A program made the translations under genes and the position numbers. A stretch of 52,401 bases of DNA from positions 1-52,401 of the forward strand of contig WQVM01000003.1 in the NCBI GenBank assembly GCA_009783985.1, given 5' to 3'. How positions within the stretch are numbered: the stretch's first letter is position 1; each line of letters begins with the position of its first letter. The notes under the pieces were generated by a model that was not told the DNA's origin, searched no databases, and was given only the letters and a program-made list of their open reading frames with translations. Source of the stretch: Bacillota bacterium. Its GTDB lineage: Bacteria > Bacillota > Clostridia > Christensenellales > Pumilibacteraceae. Below, piece by piece: positions 8,428-17,335 of the stretch.

Positions 8428-8516
8428 GTTGTCGTAGGGGACGATGGCGATCGTCCTGCATAAACACCACAAAAGCCCATATTCTCGGGACGATTGCCAT
8501 CGTCCCCTACAACAAC
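8428..8516. repeat. REP-like inverted pair
   Basis: Unit GTTGTCGTAGGGGACGATG... (8428-8456) faces its near-perfect inverse (8487-8516) across a 30-nt loop. Each unit also folds locally (GGACGATggcgATCGTCC). Same family as 12890-12990 but with a different inner arm. Confidence 0.75.
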
Positions 8517-8601
8517 TTTAGTAGCATATTATTTGCTATTAAATACCTATTCAGAAAATTCTAGTCAATTCAAAAGATTTTATAAGGTACTATAGCAAAA
8601 A

Positions 8602-9510
8602 ATGATTACAGCAAATGCAAATTCAAAAATAAATACTTTCAAAGTGGCGGCGCTCACTATTGCTTCTTTGGTAATAATGGGGTATCTAAACGCCCTTGCA
8701 CTCCATAATTATGAGCTTAGAGCTATGATTTCGGCTCAATCAGGGGCTATTATTTGGTTAGGAATTTATGCCGGCTGGGGGGAGTGGGGTCGCCTTATCG
8801 GGACGCTAGGATTATTTTTTGGGTTTATGATAGGTGCGGTCTTTGCACTTTATACACAAAGATTATTCGCTAACAAAAGATTGCAATTTTTTTATAACTG
8901 GACGGCATTCATTCTTCCTATTGTATTGTACCCGATTTTGATGCAGTATGTCGTACCGCCGGTTATTTCGTTTTTTGTTTTAGGGTTTTCGGCAGGTGCT
9001 ACGCTAGGATTTTTCAGAAGAGTATATCATATGGAAATTAATACTTCGATGGCGACGGCTAATGTGAGGTTTTTGGGATTGGCTGCTGCGGAGGGGTTTT
9101 TCAAAAAAGATACTAGAGGAAAAAATGCCAGAGCTACATTTTGGGTGTTTTTTGCGGCTGTCTTTGCGTTTGCGTTCGGAGCATTTGTATATGTAATGTT
9201 TGCTCGGATTGACAATTCTCTTTCTGCTAATGTTATTATCGGGCTTTATAGAGGTACAAGATATTGTAGAATTAGCGGACAAGTTATTCATACTAATATC
9301 GTAGTCATTATAGGTCTTGTTTTAATGTGTGCGTTGCCGTATTTTTTGTGTCCTGCACCCCACACTACACCAAAAGAGCCTCTGGGGCACAGTATCATAC
9401 CTGCTAATCATCGCAAAGCAGATGACGCCGAGCGAGCGGCTGCTGTAGGTGAGACGATGCTAGAAAATGTTTCGGCAGACGGAACGGTAATAGACAATGA
9501 TGAGCATTAG
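8602..9510 (+). CDS. DUF1275 (YoaK)-like membrane protein
   Basis: A 302-residue integral membrane protein with about six to seven hydrophobic helices between residues 12 and 255 and a hydrophilic, acidic C-terminal tail of about 45 residues. Two positions resemble the repeated signature of YoaK/DUF1275 proteins: MGYLNALALHNYELRAMISAQSG (residues ~26-48; the Gly-Tyr-x-Asn-Ala and following xxxSG) and MATANVRFLGLAAAEGFF. Function of the family is unknown. No Shine-Dalgarno site close to the ATG; a TACTAT sequence 9 nt upstream could be a -10 of a short-leader message. Followed after 11 nt by another membrane protein. Confidence 0.55.
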   Translation: MITANANSKINTFKVAALTIASLVIMGYLNALALHNYELRAMISAQSGAIIWLGIYAGWGEWGRLIGTLGLFFGFMIGAVFALYTQRLFANKRLQFFYNWTAFILPIVLYPILMQYVVPPVISFFVLGFSAGATLGFFRRVYHMEINTSMATANVRFLGLAAAEGFFKKDTRGKNARATFWVFFAAVFAFAFGAFVYVMFARIDNSLSANVIIGLYRGTRYCRISGQVIHTNIVVIIGLVLMCALPYFLCPAPHTTPKEPLGHSIIPANHRKADDAERAAAVGETMLENVSADGTVIDNDEH

Positions 9511-9521
9511 ACAGTCTAATT

Positions 9522-9950
9522 ATGGAAGAAACTAATTATAAAAAAACAATTAAGAAATTGTTAATACTTGGGAGTATACCTATTGTTAATGTAGTAATAA
9601 TTTGGGTATGTATGTGTAAAGTTAAAACAAAGTTAATTTATGTCTTTATATTTATCGTAATGCCTATAATGGCATTATCCATAGTGGGTCTAATGTTGTT
9701 GCTTGAATTTGTGTTTTCTGGGATTTTGAGTTCATACTGGATATTTATTGTTGTTATTCCCATGTATTATTATATTGCCTATCTCTCAATCTTGTATTAT
9801 TTTTGTATGATTAAAATAATTTTAGCAAGAAAAGCAAGACTTATAGCAAGAAGTGAGCAGAGAAGAGAAGAAGAAAGGAATGTTGTAATACCAATGCTTG
9901 TTAAAAAAGATGAAACGACAACAAATGATGGACAAAATTATAAATCTTAG
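9522..9950 (+). CDS. small membrane protein, unknown function
   Basis: A 142-residue protein with three strongly hydrophobic helices (LLILGSIPIVNVVIIWVCM, LIYVFIFIVMPIMALSIVGL, and a long one through IFIVVIPMYYYIAYLSILYYF) and a basic cytoplasmic tail (ARKARLIARSEQRREEER). I recognise no family. The start at 9522 lies 11 nt after the previous stop, without a clear Shine-Dalgarno site, so translation is probably coupled to the gene before it. Confidence 0.6.
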   Translation: MEETNYKKTIKKLLILGSIPIVNVVIIWVCMCKVKTKLIYVFIFIVMPIMALSIVGLMLLLEFVFSGILSSYWIFIVVIPMYYYIAYLSILYYFCMIKIILARKARLIARSEQRREEERNVVIPMLVKKDETTTNDGQNYKS

Positions 9951-10056
9951 AGATGATGTGATAGTGACTCTCACTATTAAACAACTAATTAAAAACCACA
10001 ACCGCCTTATATTGGAAATTGGTTAAAGCATACTAAAATATTTTTTCTCAGTCCCC

Positions 10057-10226
10057 GTCATTGCGAGCCGTCGCTACAATAGATAGTAAGGATAAGTATC
10101 TGCGGCGAAGCAATCTAGTTAAGGAATAAATGGAGACATAGATAGTGTATTCAACTATTCCTTAGCTAGATTGCTTCGCCGCACAACAATTCCTTATATC
10201 CTAATAATGTGACGGCTCGCAATGAC
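10057..10226. repeat. long palindromic repeat, family D copy 1
   Basis: A 170-bp hairpin element: outer ends GTCATTGCGAGCCGTC (10057-) and its inverse (-10226), inner arms around GGCGAAGCAATCTAG and CTAGATTGCTTCGCC. A second full copy is at 19808-19978 and a half copy at 17234-17330. The end sequence resembles a repeat seen in many bacterial genomes (recalled, not searched). Confidence 0.8.
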
Positions 10227-10294
10227 AAGGGTAGGGGCTTCGGTATCTCTTGACCAAATACTTTATAGGGCGATGTTAATTAAGGAGTATAACA

Positions 10295-10489
10295 ATGAAA
10301 AAAGAAATTACAAAAGACATGACAATTTTTGATGTCTTGCAAATGGATAACAAACTCGCAGGAGTTTTTATGGAGTTTGGTATGCATTGCTTCGGTTGTC
10401 CGAGAGCAAGAGGCGAGACAGTCGAGCAAGCAGCGGCATCTCACGGTGTTGATTTAGATGTTATGCTGGACAAACTAAATAACAATTAG
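10295..10489 (+). CDS. DUF1858-family small protein
   Basis: A 64-residue cytosolic protein matching DUF1858 over its whole length: DMTIFDVLQMD, then FMEFGMHCFGCPRARGETVEQAA with the family CxxC (Cys35-x-x-Cys38), and a short helical end. Such proteins occur alone or fused to hybrid-cluster or DUF2249 proteins in anaerobes and are suspected to take part in Fe-S or nitric-oxide/redox chemistry, but no function is proved. A clear Shine-Dalgarno (TTAAGGAGTATAACAATG) sets the start. Confidence 0.9.
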   Translation: MKKEITKDMTIFDVLQMDNKLAGVFMEFGMHCFGCPRARGETVEQAAASHGVDLDVMLDKLNNN

Positions 10490-10499
10490 GAATAATAAC

Positions 10500-10612
10500 A
10501 ATTAGGAATTAGGAGTTAGGAATTAGGAATGGTTGACTTAGTTAAATATGAGTTATACATTTTGCATTATACTCGCCAACAATTCCTAATCCTTAATTTC
10601 TAATTCCTAATT
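10500..10612. repeat. snap-back palindromic element, copy B
   Basis: Arms of 31 nt (10500-10530 and 10582-10612) built from near-tandem AATTAGG units, pairing at 27 of 31 positions, around a loop starting GGTTGACTTAGTTAAAT and ending ATACTCGCCAAC. It ends six nucleotides before the recD2 start codon and so supplies that gene's whole upstream region. Confidence 0.75.
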
Positions 10613-10618
10613 GCATTT

Positions 10619-12829
10619 ATGAATACTCTTAATGGTGTAATTCAATCAATAGTTTTTCGCAACGATGACAATGGTTATTCGGTGCTCAAGGTCGCCGCAG
10701 AGGGTGGAATTGTTGTTACATGTGCGGGCGTTTTTCCGCCTATCAAAACGGGCGAGAGCGTACGGCTGGAAGGGGAGTATAATACTCATCCTAAGTATGG
10801 ACAACAATTCAAAGTGACGAGGTTTGAGAGTGCTGGTCTAACGAGCGATGATGCGATAGCAACTTATTTGGGCAGCGGTGTTATCAAAGGCGTAGGACCT
10901 GTTACGGCTCGAAGTATTGCCGATAAATTTGGCGATAAGACATTAGAGATTATAGAATTTTCGCCGCATAAATTAGCGGCGGTGCGTGGTATCAGTGCAA
11001 AAAAAGCGCAGGAAATAGGCGCAAAATATCAAGAGATTAAAGCAACGCAAGAAGCGGTAATGTATTTGCAGAGTAATGCTATATCATTGCCGCTTGCACT
11101 CAAAATTATTAAAGCGTACGGCGATAATACAGTTGCCGTTGTTAAGACCAATCCGTACAGACTTATAGAGGATGTGCACGGGATTGGTTTTTTGACAGCC
11201 GACCGAATTGCCGCCAAAATAGGCATAGCCAAAAATTCCGCCTTTAGGTTAAGGGCGGGACTTATTTATACCCTCATTACTTCGGGCGATAAAAGCGGTA
11301 ATACTTATTTGCCGTATGAAACTCTGCGTGGAGAAACAGCGGAGTTGTTGGCGTTGGATATTATGACGCCGCAACCTGATGACCCTTTTGATAACATTAT
11401 CGACTTGCTGGTTATCGAGAAAAAAATTAAACAATTGAAAATCGGCGATGTTAATGCGATTATGTTGCAACAAGTGTATTATCGTGAAAAGGGCGTTGCT
11501 GTACAGCTTGTCAAAATGATGGGTGCAGATAGCAAAGAGGTCTATGATGTTACTTCGGAAATTACAGCTTTTGAAAAGCAAAATAGGGTAATGTTCCATG
11601 AGCAACAGAGACGGGCGATAGAGCTTGCGGCAAGTTGCGGCGTTCTTGTAATTACAGGTGGTCCGGGTACGGGCAAGACAACTATAGTGCGGGCGATACT
11701 TCAGGTCAATAGACAACTTAACCGTAGTGTGGCTCTAATGGCGCCTACGGGTCGGGCGGCTAAACGATTGAGTGAGACAACCGGAATTGAGGCATTTACT
11801 ATTCATAGGTTATTACTCTCGACTTGCAACAAAATCACAGATGATGTTGTTATTGTAGACGAGGTCAGTATGGTTGATGTCAGCCTTATGCATTCGCTTA
11901 TTTTGGCACTCAAACCGGGGGCAAAACTTATAATGGTGGGTGACAAAGACCAGTTGCCGAGTGTAGGGGCAGGCAATGTTTTGGGAGATATATTAGGCTC
12001 TAATATCGTCACGGTTGTGGAGCTTACTCATATTTACAGACAAGAGGGCGGCAGTCTGATTGTCAGTAATGCACACGAAATTAATAAAGGTAAAATGCCG
12101 ATACTTACCCGTACTGATGAGGATTTTTTCTTTAAGGGATGCGCTACACCGGAGGATGCGGCGGCTCAGTGCATAGATATGGCAGTAAGGCGCTTGCCGA
12201 GTTTTCTAAAAATCGACCCTCTCAAAATCCAAATACTTGCGTCTATGAAGAACGGTATGGCGGGAGTGAATATTCTTAACAGCAAGATGCAAGAGGCTCT
12301 TAACCCCCAAGGAGCTGGTAAAAACGAATATCGCTATGATGATAGGCTCTTGAGAGAGGGGGATAAGGTCATGCATATCGCTAACAACTACGAGTTAAAA
12401 TGGCGTAAAGCAAGCGGTGCGGGAGATGAGGGCGAGGGTGTTTTTAACGGGGATTTAGGGCGGATAAGGTCAATCGCACAAGGCGGCGGTTATATAGAAG
12501 TTGAGTTTGAAGACGGGCGGCTTGCGCAATATACTCCCGACCTATATAGTCAGCTAATGCTTGCGTATGCCATAACCGTGCATAAGAGTCAAGGGTCAGA
12601 ATTCGATGCGGTTATAATGCCGGTAATCGGGGGTAGCTATATAATCAACACCCGCAATCTTTTGTATACGGCGATTACCCGCGCTAAAAAACTTGTCGTG
12701 CTAGTAGGGGAAGAACAGCATATTCAAAAAATGGTACGCAACAATTATATCGCCGAAAGACATACAGGACTTAGACAATTTTTGGCGGAAGCGGTAAATG
12801 AGATTGATAAATTAGGAATTATTGACTAG
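10619..12829 (+). CDS. recD2: RecD2-type ATP-dependent 5'-3' DNA helicase
   Basis: A 736-residue superfamily 1B helicase of the RecD2 (RecD without RecBC) type, acting in DNA repair. An N-terminal OB-like region (residues 1-75) is followed by helix-hairpin-helix repeats (KGVGPVTARSIADKFG; LAAVRGISAKKAQEIG), the helicase core with Walker A GGPGTGKTT near residue 346, Walker B VIVDEVSMVD near 409, MVGDKDQLPSVGAGN, and the conserved C-terminal ITVHKSQGSEFD near 652, then TAITRAKKLVVLVG. Length is normal for the family. No Shine-Dalgarno site precedes ATG 10619; the start abuts palindromic element B. Confidence 0.95.
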   Translation: MNTLNGVIQSIVFRNDDNGYSVLKVAAEGGIVVTCAGVFPPIKTGESVRLEGEYNTHPKYGQQFKVTRFESAGLTSDDAIATYLGSGVIKGVGPVTARSIADKFGDKTLEIIEFSPHKLAAVRGISAKKAQEIGAKYQEIKATQEAVMYLQSNAISLPLALKIIKAYGDNTVAVVKTNPYRLIEDVHGIGFLTADRIAAKIGIAKNSAFRLRAGLIYTLITSGDKSGNTYLPYETLRGETAELLALDIMTPQPDDPFDNIIDLLVIEKKIKQLKIGDVNAIMLQQVYYREKGVAVQLVKMMGADSKEVYDVTSEITAFEKQNRVMFHEQQRRAIELAASCGVLVITGGPGTGKTTIVRAILQVNRQLNRSVALMAPTGRAAKRLSETTGIEAFTIHRLLLSTCNKITDDVVIVDEVSMVDVSLMHSLILALKPGAKLIMVGDKDQLPSVGAGNVLGDILGSNIVTVVELTHIYRQEGGSLIVSNAHEINKGKMPILTRTDEDFFFKGCATPEDAAAQCIDMAVRRLPSFLKIDPLKIQILASMKNGMAGVNILNSKMQEALNPQGAGKNEYRYDDRLLREGDKVMHIANNYELKWRKASGAGDEGEGVFNGDLGRIRSIAQGGGYIEVEFEDGRLAQYTPDLYSQLMLAYAITVHKSQGSEFDAVIMPVIGGSYIINTRNLLYTAITRAKKLVVLVGEEQHIQKMVRNNYIAERHTGLRQFLAEAVNEIDKLGIID

Positions 12830-12889
12830 TTAGAGATAAAGAAGAAAAAAGAGAGAAGAAAGAAAATTGACGAGAAGTTGGGCAAACAA

Positions 12890-12990
12890 TCGTAGGGGCG
12901 GTTCGCCCTCGACCGCCCGAATAATAATTATCAACTTGCAAAAAAAATGATAGAATTGTTCGGGCGGTCGAGGGCGAACCGCCCCTACGA
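12890..12990. repeat. REP-like inverted pair with perfect 32-bp arms
   Basis: TCGTAGGGGCGGTTCG... at 12890-12921 is matched exactly by its inverse at 12959-12990, around a 37-nt AT-rich loop. It fills the gap between recD2 and the U32 gene pair. Confidence 0.9.
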
Positions 12991-13076
12991 CTAGGAACAC
13001 AATTGTATATCATATTTCAACGAGTGGAGTATACAGCGGTAACGATGTAAGGGGCAAAGAATCGTTCCTAATAACA

Positions 13077-14003
13077 ATGAAACATAAGTCAACAACATTA
13101 GAATTATTATCGCCGGCAGGTGATATGACTATGCTAAAAGCCGCTATAACAAATGGTGCAGATGCCGTCTATTGCGGGCTTGACCGTTTTAGTGCAAGGG
13201 CAAAGGCGGTCAATTTTGATTTGGCTACAATGATAGAGGCGATACAGTACGCACATTCCTTCGGGGTCAAGGTTTATGTTGCTATCAACACTCTTATTTA
13301 TGACCGTGAGTTAGCTGATGCGGTGAGTCTTGCCGCGACACTACACAAAGCAAATGTTGATGCCATAATAGTGCAGGATTTAGGATTAGTTAAGAGGTTA
13401 AGAGAGGAATTGCCTGAGTTGGCTTTGCATGCCAGTACTCAAATGGGAATCCATAATCTTGAAGGAGTCAAATTTGCCGAGAGCTTAGGGATAAAAAGAG
13501 TCATTTTGTCTAGAGAGACGACACTTGACGACATCAAGAGAATTGGAGATAATAGCGATATAGAGCTTGAATTTTTTGCGCACGGAGCGTTATGTGTTAG
13601 CTTTAGCGGCAACTGTTACCTTAGCGGAATTTTGACAAGGCAGAGCGGTAATAGGGGACGGTGCTTGCAACTGTGCCGCAAGGAGTATTTTGCTAACGGA
13701 CAAAAAGCTAGGTGGCTTTCGGCAAAAGATATTGATATGTCGGGCGTTATCGGAGAGCTTGCGGCAGCGGGGATAACTTCTTTTAAGATTGAGGGACGGC
13801 TAAGGACTCCCGAATATGCGGCGAGTGTGACAAGTGTTTATCGCCGCATATTAGACGGACAAAAAATTGACAAGACGGAACTTAGCAAGCACCGCATTAG
13901 GGGCGGCGGCTGTACGGCACATTTGTTTAATGCTAATACCGACACAATTTGCGAGATTAAGACGGGGAGGAAAAGAGTTGAAACATATAATCGCCGTAAA
14001 TAG
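13077..14003 (+). CDS. U32-family protein (TrhP/RlhA-like), N-terminal half
   Basis: A 308-residue cytosolic U32 protein. The first 240 residues are a TIM-barrel like domain (LELLSPAGDMTMLKAAITNG; ADAVYCGLDRFSARAKA), followed by the family signature ELEFFAHGALCVSFSGNC and RGRCLQLCRKEY, whose four cysteines match the Fe-S site of U32 enzymes that hydroxylate tRNA or rRNA bases. A short end (GGGCTAHLFNA) corresponds to the point where longer homologs continue. The rest of the homologous chain is in the next gene, with which it overlaps by 26 nt. The likely substrate is tRNA uridine-34 or 23S rRNA (inference from relatives). No Shine-Dalgarno site is visible at ATG 13077. Confidence 0.85.
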   Translation: MKHKSTTLELLSPAGDMTMLKAAITNGADAVYCGLDRFSARAKAVNFDLATMIEAIQYAHSFGVKVYVAINTLIYDRELADAVSLAATLHKANVDAIIVQDLGLVKRLREELPELALHASTQMGIHNLEGVKFAESLGIKRVILSRETTLDDIKRIGDNSDIELEFFAHGALCVSFSGNCYLSGILTRQSGNRGRCLQLCRKEYFANGQKARWLSAKDIDMSGVIGELAAAGITSFKIEGRLRTPEYAASVTSVYRRILDGQKIDKTELSKHRIRGGGCTAHLFNANTDTICEIKTGRKRVETYNRRK

Positions 14004-14640
14004 CCTTGAGCAGTTGCAGTTTGTGTCGTTAGGTGCGGATTGTGTTATATATAGTCCTTTCGAATACACCATAGCTGATGTCCAAAATTTTATCAAGAGA
14101 TGTCCGCTACCTGTGTATCTTAATCTGCCTAATATCGCAAGGAGTAAGGACATAGATATTTTGTCAGTTATTGATGCCGATAATTATGTTGTCAATAATC
14201 CATATGGGTTTGAGATAGCTAAGGGTAAAAATATTATATTAGGCACAGGACTTAATTTGGTTAATAACGGTTGGCAAGGGTGTAGGATATTAGGGCTTGA
14301 GAGCAAAGTTTTTTTTGAGCCGACTGACATTGTTTATGCTTTTGGGCGACCTATTGTTATGTCGTTTTGCCATCATGCTCCTAAGTCTTTGACCGATGAC
14401 CACGGTGCTAAGTTTGTAGTCAAACAGACAAAGATAGCCAATAGCTACTACAATATGTACAACAATTTGCCGATTAATGTGTTGCCGTTACTCAAGCAAA
14501 AAAAGGTTCTAGGCAAAGTCGGACTACTGTATGATTTTTGTTCTTATTATGTAAGTGAGCTAAAGAAGTGGGATTACAGCAAGCTACTAGACTCGTCCTA
14601 TCCAAGTACTAGAGGACACCTATATAGGGGTGTAGAATGA
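13978..14640 (+). CDS. U32-related protein, probable C-terminal partner
   Basis: A 220-residue protein starting at TTG 13978, chosen because a perfect GGGGAGG lies eight nucleotides upstream, inside the end of the preceding U32 gene. It resembles the second part of long clostridial U32 proteins: VNSLEQLQFVSLGADCVIY, VYLNLPNIARSKDID, IILGTGLNLVNNGWQG and SFCHHAPKSL. The central GTGLNLVN and later hydrophobic strands suggest a degenerate TIM-barrel half. It has no Fe-S cysteine cluster of its own and probably acts with the upstream protein. An alternative is that the pair arose by splitting of one gene. Confidence 0.65.
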   Translation: MKHIIAVNSLEQLQFVSLGADCVIYSPFEYTIADVQNFIKRCPLPVYLNLPNIARSKDIDILSVIDADNYVVNNPYGFEIAKGKNIILGTGLNLVNNGWQGCRILGLESKVFFEPTDIVYAFGRPIVMSFCHHAPKSLTDDHGAKFVVKQTKIANSYYNMYNNLPINVLPLLKQKKVLGKVGLLYDFCSYYVSELKKWDYSKLLDSSYPSTRGHLYRGVE

Positions 14641-14645
14641 CGAGG

Positions 14646-14773
14646 TTCGGGCGGTCGGGAATACCCGCCCCTAGACGCTTCGCTTGGTCTGCGACGGGGA
14701 TGTTCGAGTGGGGTTGTAGATATGATATGTAGTTGGAAACCCGTTGTAGGGGCAAGCATTGACCGCCCGAATA
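14646..14773. repeat. REP-like units in outward arrangement
   Basis: An inverted unit (14646-14675, TTCGGGCGGTCGGGAATACC...) followed by a forward unit (14744-14773, TTGTAGGGGCAAGC...CCGCCCGAATA). Here the order is reverse-forward, opposite to the copies at 8428 and 12890. Confidence 0.6.
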
Positions 14774-14810
14774 CTAATTATCTACTTAAAATAAAATCTA
14801 AAAAACAAAT

Positions 14811-17168
14811 ATGATAAATACGATCAATACATTAGAATTTGATATAATTTTAGATAGGGTAGCAGCGTATGCTGTATCAACACCGGCTAAAGCTGAAGTG
14901 TTGCAACTTTTGCCGTGTGCGGATATAGCCGAAGCAAAATTACTGCTTGATGTTACTGACGAGATGCGGTTACTTAGTCAAAGACATAGTTTTTTTGTAC
15001 CGACTTTTGAGGATATAACCGATAGTGTGGCGAGGGCAAAAATCGGTGGAAGTCTTATTCCAAAAAACTTATCCAATATTGCCGCTATACTTAGGACTGC
15101 AAGGCTTTTTGGACTAGCCGTTAGCAAAGAGGAGCAAGAGAATATCCCCAACCTAACTATTTGGGCGGACGCATTAGAGCCGACAGATGACCTAGAGCGT
15201 GCAATTAGTAGAGCGATAGAGGGCGACTCGGTGCGTGATGATGCCTCCGAGCCGTTAAGAACAATCAGGCGGCGAATCATCGCACAGGACAACAAACTCA
15301 AGCAAAAACTCTCCTCATATTCTAAGAGCGGAGAGCATTCCAAATATTTGCAAGACAATATAGTTACAGTGCGTAACGGGCGTTATGTGTTGCCGGTTAA
15401 GGCGGAGTTTCGTCCCAATGTGCAGGGACTGGTGCATGACAAGTCAGCAGGAGGAGCAACTGTCTTTGTTGAGCCTTTTGCTGTGGTGGAACTTAACAAT
15501 GAGTTAAAAGCATTATACTCTGAGGAACTTGCCGAGGTTGAGCGTATACTCAAAGAATTGTCAGCCTTAGTCGCACAAAAATCTGCTCAAGTAGAAATAG
15601 CCTTTGAATATATGGTTAGAGCAGACATAACTCTTGCAAAATTTTTGTACTCAAAGTCAATTAGTGCTGTTAAGCCGCTAATAAGTGACGCCAAAACAAT
15701 CGAAATCAAAGAGGGCAGACACCCACTTATTGACCCTCAAAAAATTGTGCCGATTGACCTGGAGTTAGGTGACACCAAGCACATTATGCTACTTAGCGGA
15801 CCTAACACAGGGGGCAAAACAGTTACACTAAAAACTGTCGGATTATTTTGCTTTATGAGTGCGGTGGGGATTTTTGTGCCGTGTAAGTCGGCTAAACTAC
15901 CCATATTCAAAAACATCTATTGCGACATTGGGGACGGGCAAAGTATCGCCGAGAGCTTGTCGACTTTTAGTTCAAGGCTGGTCAGGCTCAAAGAAATAAC
16001 CGACAATATGAATAACAAGAGCATTATACTGCTTGACGAGCTAGGTGCAGGGACAGACCCCAACGAGGGTACGGCACTTGCGATTGGGATTATAGAGCGG
16101 ATTAAGGAAGCAGGGGCAATGGCGATAATCACCACTCACTTTGGCGACCTCAAAAAATATTCGGCAGGCGACCCTAAGATTATCGGGGCGAGTATGCAGT
16201 TTGATGATGTGACTTTGCGTCCTGCCTACAAGCTGATAATGGGTATTCCGGGGGTGAGTAACGCAATTAGAATAGCCGATAATTTGGGACTTGATAAACG
16301 AATAACTTTGGTTGCTAATAAGCATCTCAAATCGGGATATGTATATTTTGAGAATGCTCTTAGAGAGGCACAAAAACTCAAAGGTCAAGCACTCAAAGAG
16401 TTAGAGGTAGCAGAGGTGCATAAATTAGAGGCAGAAAAAGCACGCACTGCCGTCGAATACGAAAGGGACAAGCTAACCAAGCAAAGAGAGGGTTTTAGTA
16501 AGCAAGCAAAAAATGAAGTTGACAAGTTAGTAGAAAAAAGCAAAGCAAAAGCAGACAGTATAATCAGTCAGCTTAAAGAATGTTTAAAGCAAGGTGACGA
16601 ATCAGCTTATTTTGAGGCACGCAAACTAGCCGTGCAGTTAGAGCAGATTGCCACAGTCAAAGAGCAAAAAAGAATAGACCTAAAACCTCTTACAATGTCA
16701 CAAATCAAGCAAGGTATGGCAGTAACAGTTATATCTCTAGGTTGTGACGGCATAGTCAAATCAATCAACCAAAACAAAAAACTAGTGCAAGTTGTATCAG
16801 GAATAATGACACTTAATGTCAAAGCAGAAGACCTTGCCGAGAATAAAACTAGCCCCAAAAGAGCAGAAAAAACAGTAGCAAAAGTCTACAAGCAAGAAAG
16901 AGTTGCGGACGAAGAAAAACAAATCACCGTCCGAGAAATCAACATAATAGGACAAACAGTAGACGAAGGAATTAGACTGGTAGACATATTTCTAGCTGAC
17001 TGTATATTAGACGGAACAAAAAACATCCGCATAATCCACGGCAAAGGCACAGGTGCCCTAGGCAGAGGAATTCAATCCCACCTAAAATCCCTACCACACA
17101 TATCCACCTACGACTACGGCGGTCACTACGACGGCGGCACCGGTGCGACTGTAGTGGAATTGAAATAA
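14811..17168 (+). CDS. mutS2: endonuclease MutS2
   Basis: A 785-residue MutS2, the form that lacks the mismatch-reading domain and carries a C-terminal Smr nuclease. N-terminal clamp region with RTIRRRIIAQDNKLKQKL and VTVRNGRYVLPVKAEF, the ATPase with Walker A SGPNTGGKTVTLK near residue 330, Walker B IILLDELGAGTDPNEGTAL near 404 and ITTHFGDLKKY, a long lysine/glutamate coiled coil (about 510-610), and the Smr domain (about 705-785, IRIIHGKGTGALGRGI). MutS2 is linked to suppression of recombination and to rescue of collided ribosomes. No Shine-Dalgarno site precedes the ATG. Followed by an intrinsic terminator. Confidence 0.97.
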   Translation: MINTINTLEFDIILDRVAAYAVSTPAKAEVLQLLPCADIAEAKLLLDVTDEMRLLSQRHSFFVPTFEDITDSVARAKIGGSLIPKNLSNIAAILRTARLFGLAVSKEEQENIPNLTIWADALEPTDDLERAISRAIEGDSVRDDASEPLRTIRRRIIAQDNKLKQKLSSYSKSGEHSKYLQDNIVTVRNGRYVLPVKAEFRPNVQGLVHDKSAGGATVFVEPFAVVELNNELKALYSEELAEVERILKELSALVAQKSAQVEIAFEYMVRADITLAKFLYSKSISAVKPLISDAKTIEIKEGRHPLIDPQKIVPIDLELGDTKHIMLLSGPNTGGKTVTLKTVGLFCFMSAVGIFVPCKSAKLPIFKNIYCDIGDGQSIAESLSTFSSRLVRLKEITDNMNNKSIILLDELGAGTDPNEGTALAIGIIERIKEAGAMAIITTHFGDLKKYSAGDPKIIGASMQFDDVTLRPAYKLIMGIPGVSNAIRIADNLGLDKRITLVANKHLKSGYVYFENALREAQKLKGQALKELEVAEVHKLEAEKARTAVEYERDKLTKQREGFSKQAKNEVDKLVEKSKAKADSIISQLKECLKQGDESAYFEARKLAVQLEQIATVKEQKRIDLKPLTMSQIKQGMAVTVISLGCDGIVKSINQNKKLVQVVSGIMTLNVKAEDLAENKTSPKRAEKTVAKVYKQERVADEEKQITVREINIIGQTVDEGIRLVDIFLADCILDGTKNIRIIHGKGTGALGRGIQSHLKSLPHISTYDYGGHYDGGTGATVVELK

Positions 17169-17173
17169 AAAAG

Positions 17174-17196
17174 CCCCATCTAATAGATGGGGTTTT
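17174..17196 (+). terminator. intrinsic terminator of mutS2
   Basis: CCCCATC (17174-17180) pairs with GATGGGG (17186-17192), then TTTT. It begins six nucleotides after the stop codon. Confidence 0.85.
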
Positions 17197-17233
17197 AGTT
17201 AGCGTATACTATAAAGACATCATTTGGTCATCT

Positions 17234-17330
17234 GTCTTTGCGAGCCGTCACAATAGTAGGGCATAAGGAATTGTTGTACGGCGAAGCAATCCAGTTAAGG
17301 AATAGATGGGAACATAGATAATGTATCTGC
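17234..17330. repeat. family D palindromic repeat, half copy
   Basis: Begins GTCTTTGCGAGCCGTC and runs through GGCGAAGCAATCCAG to about 17330, where the second half is missing. The break lies at the 3' end of the minus-strand DUF1643 gene, so the gene block may have arrived with, or into, this repeat. Confidence 0.65.
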
Positions 17331-17335
17331 TTATT

